The notes: generated by a model not told the origin, from the letters alone. A stretch of 64,000 nt of DNA from an uncultured Campylobacter sp. (GCF_963526985.1 NZ_CAURPW010000005.1:1-64000); one strand, 5' to 3'. Counted from the stretch's first letter, positions 34,244-42,960 are shown. Numbers and translations are program-made.

Positions 34244-35214
34244 TCGCCGTGCGTTTTTTTGTATATCCAAACGCGAATTTTAGTTAAAAACAAAATCATG
34301 GACTTTGGAAACGGGCTTAAAATCAGCATCGCAAGCGCTTCTTTTGTAAATTTAAATTTGAGACTTTTAAAAAGATATTCGTACATTTTTTTGTATTCGC
34401 CGCCAAATTTCGCATAGTACGCCGCCATTTTATATAGGATCGCGATGTGAGCGTCGTTTACGCGGAATTTCGGCTCGGCCGAATTTGCGCTAGCTTGAGC
34501 GTTTTTCTCGGCGATCTTTTGCAAAATAAGCTCCGCAGTCATCGCGTAGCCTTTCATTATGCAAAGCGGGCGTTTAAACGAGTTTATCGTGACGCTGTCG
34601 CTGCGGTGAAAGCGGTAAATACGCACTGCGTCGTGCAGATAGTAAGCAGGAAGGTCAAAAAGATAGATCCAAAGCGTATTTTCGCTACCGTAAAGCCCCT
34701 TTTCAAAGCGCCTCTGACCGATGGCGTCGCGGCGAAACATTATCAAAAACTCGCCCGTTATCTTGCCGTCATAGTAGTCCTGCGGCGAAATTTCCCCGCT
34801 TTTACTTAGTCCAAATCCCGAAAATTTCGTCGTCGGCTCGCCGTCGATCTCAAAATAACAGTTCGCCCAGACGCTGGCATACCCCTGCTCTAGTACGGCC
34901 GCCATCTTGCTTATGGCGCCTTCTATCAGCAAGTCATCGTCGTCTAGTATCACGAAAGCATCGCCGCTAGCGTGATCAAAGCCGTTATTTTTATTGCCGT
35001 TTGGGCCGCGGTCGTAAGTTTGATTTAAGACGTATTTTACGTTGTCAAATTTAGCGACGTAACTTTGCGCGAGCTCGCGCGTGCCGTCGTTTGAGTTATC
35101 GTCGCTGATTATGATTTCTTTATTTTCGTAGTCTTGAGCCAGCGCGCTTTTTAGGGCGGCTTCAAAAAGCTCTTTACGGTTGTAGGTCGGGATTATTATG
35201 CTTACTTTTAGCAT
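34240..35214 (-). CDS. pglI: GT2 glycosyltransferase in the pglI position
   Basis: A 324-residue GT-A family 2 enzyme with SIIIPTYNRKELFEAALKSAL at the N terminus, the donor motif FVILDDDDLLI (about residues 89-99) and a C-terminal amphipathic/basic tail. It occupies the place of C. jejuni pglI, which adds the branching glucose. Other Campylobacter groups have different N-glycans, so the sugar transferred here may not be glucose. It is joined to pglJ by an ATGA overlap and follows pglH by one base. Confidence 0.78.
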   Translation of the reverse strand: MLKVSIIIPTYNRKELFEAALKSALAQDYENKEIIISDDNSNDGTRELAQSYVAKFDNVKYVLNQTYDRGPNGNKNNGFDHASGDAFVILDDDDLLIEGAISKMAAVLEQGYASVWANCYFEIDGEPTTKFSGFGLSKSGEISPQDYYDGKITGEFLIMFRRDAIGQRRFEKGLYGSENTLWIYLFDLPAYYLHDAVRIYRFHRSDSVTINSFKRPLCIMKGYAMTAELILQKIAEKNAQASANSAEPKFRVNDAHIAILYKMAAYYAKFGGEYKKMYEYLFKSLKFKFTKEALAMLILSPFPKSMILFLTKIRVWIYKKTHGE

Positions 35215-35215
35215 T

Positions 35216-36280
35216 TTAGCTCTTTATATTTTGCGTGATAAAATCCATCCACTTTTGATAAATTTGATCGGTTTTAAAGGCGTTTTTGCGCTCGTTGGCG
35301 TTTTTTACCAGCTCTTGCCTCAGCTCCTCGTCGCGCATCAAGAGTTCGATTTTGCTTCCGAGCGCTTTTACGTCGTCTATCGGCACTAAAAACCCGTCCT
35401 TGCCGTCCTCGATGAGCTCTTTTGCGCCGCTTGTAGCAGTCGCCACCCTGGCGCAGTTAAAAAATACGCTCTCGATTAAAACATTCGGCAAGCCTTCGGT
35501 TTTGGAGCTTGAGACTAAAATTTTAGACCTTTCGTAAAGCGAAGCGACATCGCTCGTTTGCCCGATAAATTCGGCATCCAGATGCAGTTGCTCATGCGCG
35601 ATGAGCTCTAGTCTTTGCCTCTCTTCGCCAGCGCCCGCTATCACGATTTTCCAGTCTTTTAAAAGCTCTTTATCGACCAAACTCATTGCCTTTAAAAATA
35701 TGTCGCAGCCTTTAAGCGAGATGAGACGACCGACGAAAAGGATGATGTTTTCCTTCGGCAAGCCCTGTTTTTTGGCTTCAAACATCGGATTGTACATCAC
35801 GGTTTTATTTTTTACGAAGCTATAGTATTCGTAGTCTTCTTTCGTAAGTACCGTGAGTCCGCTAGCTAACGGATAGAGCACTCGGCGTAAAAACAGCCAG
35901 CCGCGCCCTTTGAAAAAATCGGCGCTTGAATGCTCGCTGATAAAAAGCGGCTTACCGATAAATAAATTCGACAAAATCACGTTGATATTGGTGCTATCCA
36001 TCGAGGAGATAACGACGTCAAATCCGCCGTTTTTGATCAAATTTCGCTGATAAAAAAACTTTTTCACGCGCCTTATTAAATTTGCAAAAAAACCCTTTTT
36101 CACCATCGGAAAAGGCAGATCGATCAGCTTTATCCTCTCGTCTAGCTCGTAAAACGGCGGTTTGGTGTCAAATTTTAAAAGCGTTACGTCGTGAAATTTC
36201 GCAAAATAGCTCGCCAGCAAGCTCATAACGCGCTCGGCGCCGCCTGCTTGCAGGGTCGAAATTATAAATAAAACCTTCAT
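35216..36280 (-). CDS. pglH: GT4 glycosyltransferase PglH (polymerising HexNAc transferase)
   Basis: A 354-residue GT-B enzyme. In C. jejuni PglH adds three GalNAc residues and counts chain length with a ruler helix. It shows LFIISTLQAGGAERVMSLLASYFAKFHDVTLL at the N terminus and SKTEGLPNVLIESVFFNC at the donor site (about residues 258-275). A basic patch RRVKKFFYQRNLI (about residues 70-82) could be the pyrophosphate-binding ruler helix. It has a GGAGAGA ribosome-binding site and is the first gene of the pglH-I-J-B-A-C-D run. The number of sugars added here cannot be told. Confidence 0.88.
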   Translation of the reverse strand: MKVLFIISTLQAGGAERVMSLLASYFAKFHDVTLLKFDTKPPFYELDERIKLIDLPFPMVKKGFFANLIRRVKKFFYQRNLIKNGGFDVVISSMDSTNINVILSNLFIGKPLFISEHSSADFFKGRGWLFLRRVLYPLASGLTVLTKEDYEYYSFVKNKTVMYNPMFEAKKQGLPKENIILFVGRLISLKGCDIFLKAMSLVDKELLKDWKIVIAGAGEERQRLELIAHEQLHLDAEFIGQTSDVASLYERSKILVSSSKTEGLPNVLIESVFFNCARVATATSGAKELIEDGKDGFLVPIDDVKALGSKIELLMRDEELRQELVKNANERKNAFKTDQIYQKWMDFITQNIKS

Positions 36281-36373
36281 TCTCTCTCCAAAATTTAATC
36301 GATGCGCGAAAATTTAATAAATCTTCAAAATTATTGATTTTATAAATTTTGAGCTTTATAATCGCTTAGTTTC
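36281..36373 (-). promoter_or_regulatory. Promoter region upstream of pglH
   Basis: A 93-base, AT-rich gap separates pglH from the GT25 gene. On the minus strand it contains TATAAAAT-type boxes within AAATTTATAAAATCAA (about 36340-36355), suggesting a promoter for the pglH-to-pglD unit. The exact start site cannot be fixed. Confidence 0.4.
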
Positions 36374-37129
36374 TTATCTTTTAAATATCCGCTCATAGCC
36401 CAAAATTGCCGCTTCAAAGCGCGTTGCGACGACATATTTTAAGCTATTTAGACGAGCTAGCGGCGAGACTTTTGCCTGCGCTCTTTGCACCCGCTCGGCT
36501 TGGATATTTGAGTCTGCTAAATCGGTCGGATGCGCGAAAATATCGCTAAAATACATCTTTAAGCCGTTTTGTAAAAGCAAAATCCGCCAAAAATCAGCCA
36601 CGCAAAGCGCCTTTTCGTGCGTTTGTAAAATCGCTTCCGCCGCGCGCCTATCAAGCACGTAGGCCGCCGCTCGGTAGATCGTTCCGTAAGAGCGTTTTGA
36701 GACCAGCCAAAAATCATCCTCCAGCTTTTTGCCAAATGCGCTAAATCGCCCCTCTAGCCCGTCTTGCGCGCCGCAAATGAGCGCCGAGCCCGCATCCATC
36801 TTAGCAGCCGTTTCAAACGCCTTTTTTATGCCGCTTTCATCTCCGATTACGTCGTCTTCTAAGATGAGTGCAAATTTGGCGTCGCTTTTTAAAAACTCCT
36901 CGTAAGCGCGCACGTGAGAGAGCGAGCAACCGACCTCGGACGGGCTTAGCAGTCTGCCGTAAGCCTCAAGGCTAGACAGCGCATAGCCGTAGTACTCCTT
37001 TGCGCTCATTGCTCTACCGTCGGTCGCTTCGACGAGCTTAAATTCGCCGTAGTTTTTAAACCGCTCTTTTAGCTTTTGCCTGCGCGCCTCGTCGCTTTTT
37101 AGCGAAATAACGAATACTAAATTTTTCAT
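36374..37129 (-). CDS. GT25-family glycosyltransferase
   Basis: A 251-residue LPS-type glycosyltransferase of family GT25. The N-terminal VISLKSDEARRQKL, LSPSEVGCSLSHVRAYEEFL (about residues 61-80) and the acidic LILEDDVIGDESG (about 88-100) are family marks; the C terminus is basic (FEAAILGYERIFKR), suiting membrane association. Known members build LOS outer cores. It is the last gene of a six-gene operon starting at galE and overlaps the flippase gene as ATGA. It may extend either the lipid-linked glycan exported by that flippase or the LOS core. Confidence 0.85.
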   Translation of the reverse strand: MKNLVFVISLKSDEARRQKLKERFKNYGEFKLVEATDGRAMSAKEYYGYALSSLEAYGRLLSPSEVGCSLSHVRAYEEFLKSDAKFALILEDDVIGDESGIKKAFETAAKMDAGSALICGAQDGLEGRFSAFGKKLEDDFWLVSKRSYGTIYRAAAYVLDRRAAEAILQTHEKALCVADFWRILLLQNGLKMYFSDIFAHPTDLADSNIQAERVQRAQAKVSPLARLNSLKYVVATRFEAAILGYERIFKR

Positions 37130-38640
37130 CTTTTAAACTTCGATTTGATTTTATTTATCACTACTAGCTGCTCTCTTTTGTCAAATATCAAAAACAGGCT
37201 CGCGGCGTAGCCGAGCGCAAGCAAAACCGCCGAGTACGCGGCAAATTCGCCCCAGCTTGAAATTTGCACGAAATTTCGCAGCCAAAAAAACAGTCCGCAA
37301 ACGGCTGCGAAAACGGCTAAATTTTTAAAATAAACGCCGTAAAAAGTAGTAAGCGGCAGGCTCAAATTTAACGCAGCGTTTATAAGGTCAAATCCCAAAA
37401 TGCGCACCGAATAAAGCGCGGCGCCGACGGCCGTCATACCGTAAATGCCGTAAGGCGTAAATTTAAGCACGGCAATCTGCGCCAAAATCGTGCCCGCGCC
37501 CAAAATCGTGTTTGCTATCGCGGGGCGTTTTAGTTTATTCGTCGCGCCGTCGAGATTAAAAAGCGAAAAAACGTAGCTGATAAATATAATCGGCACTAGA
37601 GTTATCATCGAAAGATTATAGATTAGACTTATCTCGTCCGCGCTTTTAAACGGTAACCAAAGCATGTAAAATTCGCGCCCAAAAGCCACGAAAATGGCCG
37701 CTGGCACGCTCATGACAAATGCCGTAACTCGCATCGAAAATTTAGCCTCCGCAACAAGCGCGGTCAAATTTGATTTAGAGTAGTGCTCGACGAATTTTGG
37801 TGCAAATATCGCGCTAAGCTGCGCCACAAAGCTCTCTAAAATAATCGGAGCCGCCTTTGAAACGGCTAAAATTCCCGTCGAATTAGCGCTTAAAAATATG
37901 TTGCAGATAAACAGATCCATACCGCTCATAAGCACGCGGTTTAAGGCGTTAAAGCTATTGTAGACGCCAGATTTCAAAAGCTCTTTTATCCGCGTAAAGT
38001 CAAATTCTCGCGGGTTAAATTTAAGCTCGGGCGTGATGCGGCGCGAAACCCAAACGCTCGTAAAAAAAACAAATAGCGACGCGACTAGAGCGGAGATCGC
38101 GATATATGCGATCATCGGTCTGAAAAAATAAAAAAGCGCTACGATGAGAGCGGCTAAAATGGCGCTAGACGCGGCGTTGCGAACGGAGATGATGTATAGC
38201 TTGTTTTTGATAAACATCGAGACGCTGATGACACCGTTAAAAAGCCCGACGCAAAAATTTATAAAATAAAACGCGAAAGTAAGCCGCACGTCGCCTAGCA
38301 GCGCGTCGCTCACGTTTAGCACGCTTTGTAAATTTAAGATAAAAATGCCCGCACCAAACAAAATAAGAACGCAAAAAAAGATATTTACGACTAGAACCGA
38401 CGAGTAGTAGGCGTTAGCCGCGCTTACATCGTCTCTATGCCACTCGTAAGCGACGAAGCGGCCGCTAACGGAGTTTATCGCCGCGGTTACGACTAAAGCG
38501 TAGGCCACGATAGCGTTAGACAGCCCGACAAAGCCGTAGGCTTCGTTGCCTAGGCTCTTTAAAATGTAGGGTGTGAGGAAAAAATTTATCCCCATCGAGA
38601 CGATAAAAACGACGATGGAGCTGATCAAATTTACGAGCAT
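37126..38640 (-). CDS. Wzx-type lipid-linked oligosaccharide flippase (MOP/MATE superfamily)
   Basis: A 504-residue polytopic protein with about 12-14 membrane helices. The first (NLISSIVVFIVSMGINFFLTPYILKSLGNEAYGFVGL) has the sequence pattern of the polysaccharide-transport Wzx family. Such proteins move undecaprenyl-linked glycans across the inner membrane using ion gradients. C. jejuni instead uses the ABC flippase PglK, encoded between pglH and gne; no PglK-like gene exists in this locus and this gene takes the corresponding interval. It may therefore be the N-glycan flippase, or serve an O-chain. Coupled to its neighbours on both sides. Confidence 0.85.
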   Translation of the reverse strand: MLVNLISSIVVFIVSMGINFFLTPYILKSLGNEAYGFVGLSNAIVAYALVVTAAINSVSGRFVAYEWHRDDVSAANAYYSSVLVVNIFFCVLILFGAGIFILNLQSVLNVSDALLGDVRLTFAFYFINFCVGLFNGVISVSMFIKNKLYIISVRNAASSAILAALIVALFYFFRPMIAYIAISALVASLFVFFTSVWVSRRITPELKFNPREFDFTRIKELLKSGVYNSFNALNRVLMSGMDLFICNIFLSANSTGILAVSKAAPIILESFVAQLSAIFAPKFVEHYSKSNLTALVAEAKFSMRVTAFVMSVPAAIFVAFGREFYMLWLPFKSADEISLIYNLSMITLVPIIFISYVFSLFNLDGATNKLKRPAIANTILGAGTILAQIAVLKFTPYGIYGMTAVGAALYSVRILGFDLINAALNLSLPLTTFYGVYFKNLAVFAAVCGLFFWLRNFVQISSWGEFAAYSAVLLALGYAASLFLIFDKREQLVVINKIKSKFKR

Positions 38641-39872
38641 TACAGCCTTGCGTCGGCGTTTTCGTAAACGTTTTTGATATCGTAAACGAGAGCTTTGCTA
38701 AATTTTAACCCTTTAAATTTATCGTGAGCGACGGCGATCACGACGCAGTCGTAGTCAGCCTCATCAAATCTTTTTAGAGGCGTCAAGCCGTATTCGCGCT
38801 TGACCTCCGCTTCGTCCGCCCACGGATCGTAGACGTCTACGCGGCAACCAAAATCCCTAAGCTCCTCGATCACGTCTATCACGCGCGAGTTGCGGATATC
38901 CGGGCAGTTTTCCTTAAACGTAAGCCCAAGCACCAAAACGCGAGCCGAATTTATCAAAACGCCCCTTTTTATCATTAGTTTTACGACCTGATCGGCGGCG
39001 TATTTGCCCATATTGTCGTTTATACGGCGTCCGGCCAGGATCATCTCGGGATGAAAGCCCAGCTCCTGGGCCTTATGCGTGAGATAATAAGGATCCACGC
39101 CGATGCAGTGGCCGCCCACTAGCCCGGGACGGAAATTTAAGAAATTCCACTTCGTGCCTGCCGCCTGCAAAACGGCGTTCGTGTCGATGTTCATCTTGTT
39201 AAATATCATCGCAAGCTCGTTCATAAAGGCGATGTTTATATCGCGCTGCGTGTTTTCGATGACTTTGGCGGCCTCGGCGACCTTGATGGTAGGCGCTTTA
39301 TGCGTGCCAGCCGTAATAATCGAGCGGTAGACCTCGTCGACCTTTTGGGCGATTTCGGGCGTCGAGCCGCTAGTGATTTTTTTGATTTTAGTTACGGTGT
39401 GCTCTTTATCGCCCGGATTTATGCGCTCCGGCGAGTATCCGCAGAAAAAGTCCTCGTTAAATTTAAGCCCGCTTTGCTCCAGCAGTGGCACGCAAATCTC
39501 CTCCGTAACGCCTGGATACACCGTGCTTTCATACACGACGATATCGCCCTTTTTTAGCACCTTTGCGACGCTTTGCGTGGCTTTTACAACCGGCGTTAGG
39601 TCCGGGCGTTTGTTTTTATCTATCGGCGTCGGAACGGTAACGATAAAGAAATTACAATCCTTTATATCGTCTAAATTTAGGCTAAATTTCATACCGTTTT
39701 CTATCGCTTTTTTCATCTGTTCGCTGCTTAGTTCTAGCGTGCGATCATATCCGCTTTTTAGCTCCTCTATGCGGGCAGCGTTTACGTCAAAGCCCGTGAC
39801 TTCGTATTTCTCGCTAAACGCCGCCGCCAAAGGCAACCCGACGTATCCTAGTCCGATAACGGCTATTTTCAT
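38640..39872 (-). CDS. UDP-N-acetylhexosamine 6-dehydrogenase (TviB/WbpO type)
   Basis: NAD-dependent enzyme oxidising C6 of UDP-GlcNAc or UDP-GalNAc to the uronic acid. The 410-residue chain has VIGLGYVGLPLAAAFS (residues 5-20), VPTPID (80-85), catalytic Cys256 in GGHCIGVDPYYL, and the C-terminal domain GLTFKENCPDIRNS. The GGHCIGVDPYY form and VPTPID favour the HexNAc branch over UDP-glucose dehydrogenase, which is encoded separately two genes upstream. It suggests that a HexNAc-uronic acid is part of a surface or N-linked glycan. Overlaps both neighbours. Confidence 0.88.
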   Translation of the reverse strand: MKIAVIGLGYVGLPLAAAFSEKYEVTGFDVNAARIEELKSGYDRTLELSSEQMKKAIENGMKFSLNLDDIKDCNFFIVTVPTPIDKNKRPDLTPVVKATQSVAKVLKKGDIVVYESTVYPGVTEEICVPLLEQSGLKFNEDFFCGYSPERINPGDKEHTVTKIKKITSGSTPEIAQKVDEVYRSIITAGTHKAPTIKVAEAAKVIENTQRDINIAFMNELAMIFNKMNIDTNAVLQAAGTKWNFLNFRPGLVGGHCIGVDPYYLTHKAQELGFHPEMILAGRRINDNMGKYAADQVVKLMIKRGVLINSARVLVLGLTFKENCPDIRNSRVIDVIEELRDFGCRVDVYDPWADEAEVKREYGLTPLKRFDEADYDCVVIAVAHDKFKGLKFSKALVYDIKNVYENADARL

Positions 39873-40312
39873 TTATTTTTCCTTTTTAGTTTTTTTGATT
39901 CTATCGTTTTTACGCGTTCATACACTCTTATTTCCGCGCCTACGCCTTGCGGAGTTATGATTTTAATAGGGCTAACGCCCGGTAAAATTTGAGTGAACTC
40001 ATAATAAACTCGCCTATTTTTCTTTCCGTCCTTGCAGAGCACCATCGTTTGCGCTAGCTCGTCGCCGCCGATAAATTCGTAATAAATCCCGCGCGCGTCC
40101 TCTTTTTCCTCGAGCTTTCCGCCGAGCAAAAAGGCGAAGTTGCAGTCGATTTGCATCTCTTTAAAAAACACGACTTCGTATTTAAAATAATCAGGCGGCA
40201 TCTTTGAGATAGGTAGCTCGAAAATATTTTCCTCGGTTTTTGCCGCACTTTCGCCTGCAAAAAGCGCAAGCGGCAGCGCGAAAGCCGCGATAAAAAGCAA
40301 AATTTTCCTCAT
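39869..40312 (-). CDS. Small secreted protein of unknown function in the glycan operon
   Basis: A 147-residue protein with a clear signal peptide (MRKILLFIAAFALPLALFAG) and no further membrane helix, hence periplasmic. No family was recognised. The mature chain has two Cys (CNFAFLLGG and VLCKDGKKNRR) that could form a disulfide, and a strongly basic C terminus (ESKKLKRKNK). It overlaps the flanking sugar dehydrogenase genes as ATGA on both sides, so it is firmly part of the galE-to-GT25 operon. A role in glycan handling or cell-envelope assembly is a guess from this position. Confidence 0.7.
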   Translation of the reverse strand: MRKILLFIAAFALPLALFAGESAAKTEENIFELPISKMPPDYFKYEVVFFKEMQIDCNFAFLLGGKLEEKEDARGIYYEFIGGDELAQTMVLCKDGKKNRRVYYEFTQILPGVSPIKIITPQGVGAEIRVYERVKTIESKKLKRKNK

Positions 40313-41631
40313 GATTTCACTCCTATTTGGAAATACTTAAAGCCTAAATTTGCCAGATTTTTGGCGTCGTATTGATTGCGACCGTCAAAGATCACGGCGT
40401 TTTTTAGCCGCTGTTTCATCTCCATAAAATCAGGCGACCTAAACTCGCTCCACTCGGTCACGAGCGCGAGCGCGTCGGCGCCGTTTAGTGCGTCGTATTT
40501 GTTTGGGGCGAATTTTAAATTTGAGTTAGGTAGATATTTTTTGGCTTCATTTGCGGCTTTTGGATCGTAGGCGACGACGTTTGCGCCCGCGTTTTCTAGC
40601 GCTTTTATGAGCACTAGCGAGCTAGCCTCGCGCATATCGTCTGTGTTTGGTTTAAACGCTAGCCCCCAAATCGCCACCGTTTTGCCGCTCAAATTTCCGC
40701 CGAAAAATGCCGAAATTTTTTCAAAAAGCACCGTTTTTTGCGCCGCGTTTCTGGCCTCCACCGCACTTAAAACCTTCGGCTCAAAGCCGTTTTGCCTAGC
40801 GGTGTAGATGAGCGCCTCGACGTCTTTTGGAAAGCAGCTACCGCCGTATCCGCAGCCCGGATATATGAAGCTATAACCGATGCGAGAGTCGCTGCCGATG
40901 CCTTTTCGCACCAAATTTACGTCCGCTCCCACGCGCTCGCAGATGCCCGCGATCTCGTTTATAAAGCTGATTTTAGTCGCTAGCATCGCGTTTGCGGCGT
41001 ATTTGGTCATCTCGGCAGACTTCACGTCCATAGCGATAAAGCGGTCGTGATTTTTCATAAAGGGCGCATAAAGCTCGCGCATGACGCTTTGTCCCCACTC
41101 GCTGCTAGCGCCCACTACGACGCGATCGGGCTTTAAAAAGTCCTCGACCGCCGCGCCCTCTTTTAAAAACTCGGGGTTGGAGACGACTTCAAATTTGACG
41201 TCCAGGTTTCTCTTTTTTAGCTCGCTAGCGATCACTTCGGTTACCTTTTGCGCCGTACCCACTGGGACGGTTGATTTATCCACGACGATTAGCGGCGATG
41301 TTAAATTTTGCCCGATGCTTTTTGCGACTTCTAGCACGTAGCGCAGATCGGCCTGTCCGTCCGCGCCCATAGGCGTACCCACCGCGATAAATAGCACGCT
41401 AGCATGCGCCAAGGCTTCTTTTATATCGACGCTAAATTTGAGCGCGCCGTTTGCCCTGCACTCGGCCACGATTTCAGAAAGTCCGGGCTCATAGATCGGT
41501 ATGACGCCGCTATTTAGGGCGTTTATCTTAGCTTCGTCCACGTCCACGCATATGACGTCGTTGCCCATTTTAGCTAGGCACGCGCCGCTAACTAGCCCCA
41601 CGTAGCCCGTGCCTACGACTGCGATCCTCAC
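40309..41631 (-). CDS. ugd: UDP-glucose 6-dehydrogenase
   Basis: Oxidises UDP-glucose to UDP-glucuronate. The protein has VRIAVVGTGYVGLVSGACLA at the N terminus, VGTPMGADGQADLRYV, and the catalytic Cys of GGSCFPKDV (about residue 266 of 440). The C-terminal domain contains WGLAFKPNTDDMREA. GTG at 41631 is preferred over the upstream GTG at 41646 because it overlaps the galE stop as GTGA and starts the Rossmann fold directly. With the UDP-glucuronate 4-epimerase at 44.5-45.6 kb it can supply UDP-galacturonate. Confidence 0.93.
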   Translation of the reverse strand: MRIAVVGTGYVGLVSGACLAKMGNDVICVDVDEAKINALNSGVIPIYEPGLSEIVAECRANGALKFSVDIKEALAHASVLFIAVGTPMGADGQADLRYVLEVAKSIGQNLTSPLIVVDKSTVPVGTAQKVTEVIASELKKRNLDVKFEVVSNPEFLKEGAAVEDFLKPDRVVVGASSEWGQSVMRELYAPFMKNHDRFIAMDVKSAEMTKYAANAMLATKISFINEIAGICERVGADVNLVRKGIGSDSRIGYSFIYPGCGYGGSCFPKDVEALIYTARQNGFEPKVLSAVEARNAAQKTVLFEKISAFFGGNLSGKTVAIWGLAFKPNTDDMREASSLVLIKALENAGANVVAYDPKAANEAKKYLPNSNLKFAPNKYDALNGADALALVTEWSEFRSPDFMEMKQRLKNAVIFDGRNQYDAKNLANLGFKYFQIGVKS

Positions 41632-42614
41632 AGCCTTTTCTCCCACTCAAGCGCGGTTTTTATGATTAGCGCGAGATCCTCTCTCCTAGGCCGCCAGTTG
41701 GTTAATTTTCTTATCTTTCCCGGCTTCGCGATGAGGCGTGCGGGGTCGCCCTCTCTGCGAGGCGCGCTAATTACTTTAAAATCAATCCCGCTTACTTTTT
41801 TAGCCGTTTCTATAACCTCTTTTACGCTAAAGCCGCGTCCGTAGCCGACGTTAAAGGTCTCACTTTTTTCATGCTCGTTTAGGTATTCCAGCGCGCTTAG
41901 ATGCGCGTCTGCTAGGTCGCTCACGTGGATGTAGTCCCTCACGCAGGTGCCGTCTGCGGTCGGATAGTCGCTACCGAAAATTCCCATGCTTTCGCGTTTG
42001 CCTAGAGCCGTCTGCGTCGCGACTTTGATTAAGTGCGTGGCGTTTGGATAGTTTTGCCCGATGAGCCCCTCCTCGTCGGCACCCGCGACGTTAAAGTACC
42101 GCAAAATCGCAAATTTGAATTTTTCATTTGAAGCGGCGTAGTCTTTGATGATCCACTCGCTCATTAGCTTGCTTCGGCCGTACGGATTTATCGGATTTGC
42201 AGCGGTTTGTTCGTCGACCTCGCCGAATTCTGGCTCGCCGTAAACGGCAGCAGTGGAGCTAAATATAAATTTATTTACGCCGTATTCTTTGCAATAGGTT
42301 AAAATTTTAGCTACGTTTGCGGTGTTGTTTAGATAGTATTTTAGCGGCTCCTGAGTGCTTTCAAAAACCTCGATAAATGCGGCAAAATGGATAATTGCGT
42401 CAAATTTGCCCTCGGCGAAAATTTGCGTCAAATCATCTTCCAAATTTGCCTTTACGAACTTAAATTTTCCGATTTTTTCAAGCGCGTCAAGCGCTTTTGT
42501 CGTGCCTTTGCAGAGATTATCCACGACCGTTATCTCGTGACCGCCTTGTTTTAAAAGCGCCTTTAGCACGTGAGAGCCGATGTAGCCGGCTCCGCCTGTT
42601 ATTAAAATTTTCAT
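41628..42614 (-). CDS. galE: UDP-glucose/UDP-GlcNAc 4-epimerase
   Basis: Short-chain dehydrogenase-type epimerase, 328 residues, the same length as C. jejuni Gne, which interconverts both UDP-Glc/Gal and UDP-GlcNAc/GalNAc for N-glycan and LOS synthesis. It shows ITGGAGYIGSHVLKALL (residues 4-20), catalytic Ser-Tyr-Lys in SSTAAVYGEPEFGEVDE and NPYGRSKLMSEW (about 122-158), and the GYGRGFSVKEVIE substrate loop. It heads the six-gene glycan operon behind an AAAAAGG ribosome-binding site and a TATAAT box. Whether it acts on HexNAc (gne function) is inferred from synteny. Confidence 0.92.
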   Translation of the reverse strand: MKILITGGAGYIGSHVLKALLKQGGHEITVVDNLCKGTTKALDALEKIGKFKFVKANLEDDLTQIFAEGKFDAIIHFAAFIEVFESTQEPLKYYLNNTANVAKILTYCKEYGVNKFIFSSTAAVYGEPEFGEVDEQTAANPINPYGRSKLMSEWIIKDYAASNEKFKFAILRYFNVAGADEEGLIGQNYPNATHLIKVATQTALGKRESMGIFGSDYPTADGTCVRDYIHVSDLADAHLSALEYLNEHEKSETFNVGYGRGFSVKEVIETAKKVSGIDFKVISAPRREGDPARLIAKPGKIRKLTNWRPRREDLALIIKTALEWEKRL

Positions 42615-42644
42615 TGTTTGCCTTTTTGCTTTTTAGTTTGTGGA

Positions 42645-42650
42645 ATTATA
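42645..42650 (-). promoter_or_regulatory. -10 box of the galE-ugd-...-GT25 operon
   Basis: A perfect TATAAT preceded by TTTTGA on the minus strand, 31 bases upstream of the galE ATG. Confidence 0.7.
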
Positions 42651-42691
42651 TCAAAACAAATAACTGGAGGGGCTTAAAATAAAACTACAAT

Positions 42692-42898
42692 TTAGTATTC
42701 ACAATAATTATTTCCAAAAAAAACGGTATATATTTTATTGTCGCTACCGCGGTAATATCCAACATAACCCATTTGATAACCAACTTGTTCATAGTTGTAG
42801 TCTAAAAGCGTTGCATACATTCCATTAATTTGATAAGCATAAACGCTACTTTCAAATCCCAAAAACACCAATAATGGCACTAAAACTTTTTTCATCAT
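42692..42898 (-). CDS. Small tyrosine-rich secreted protein
   Basis: A 68-residue protein with a signal peptide (MMKKVLVPLLVFLGFESSVYA). The predicted mature part is about 47 residues, of which eleven are Tyr, with several Gly-Tyr steps (QVGYQMGYVGYY) and a single Cys near the end (NNYCEY). No family was recognised. A GGAG ribosome-binding site precedes the tandem ATG codons. Codon use is more AT-rich than the surrounding glycan genes. It is transcribed away from an XRE-type regulator with a 62-base shared region containing an inverted repeat, so that regulator probably controls it. Confidence 0.65.
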   Translation of the reverse strand: MMKKVLVPLLVFLGFESSVYAYQINGMYATLLDYNYEQVGYQMGYVGYYRGSDNKIYTVFFGNNYCEY

Positions 42899-42918
42899 CC
42901 GCTCCTTAAAAAAATTAC

Positions 42919-42943
42919 TGCTATAGGAATAATCGCCATAGCA
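42919..42943. promoter_or_regulatory. Inverted repeat in the divergent promoter of the XRE regulator
   Basis: TGCTAT and ATAGCA form perfect 6-base arms 13 bases apart, between the start of the tyrosine-rich protein gene and the XRE gene. Position and symmetry fit an operator. The core GCTAT/ATAGC recurs with a 14-base spacer upstream of waaC (47467-47502). Confidence 0.45.
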
Positions 42944-42960
42944 AGTTGATAAAGAATTAT

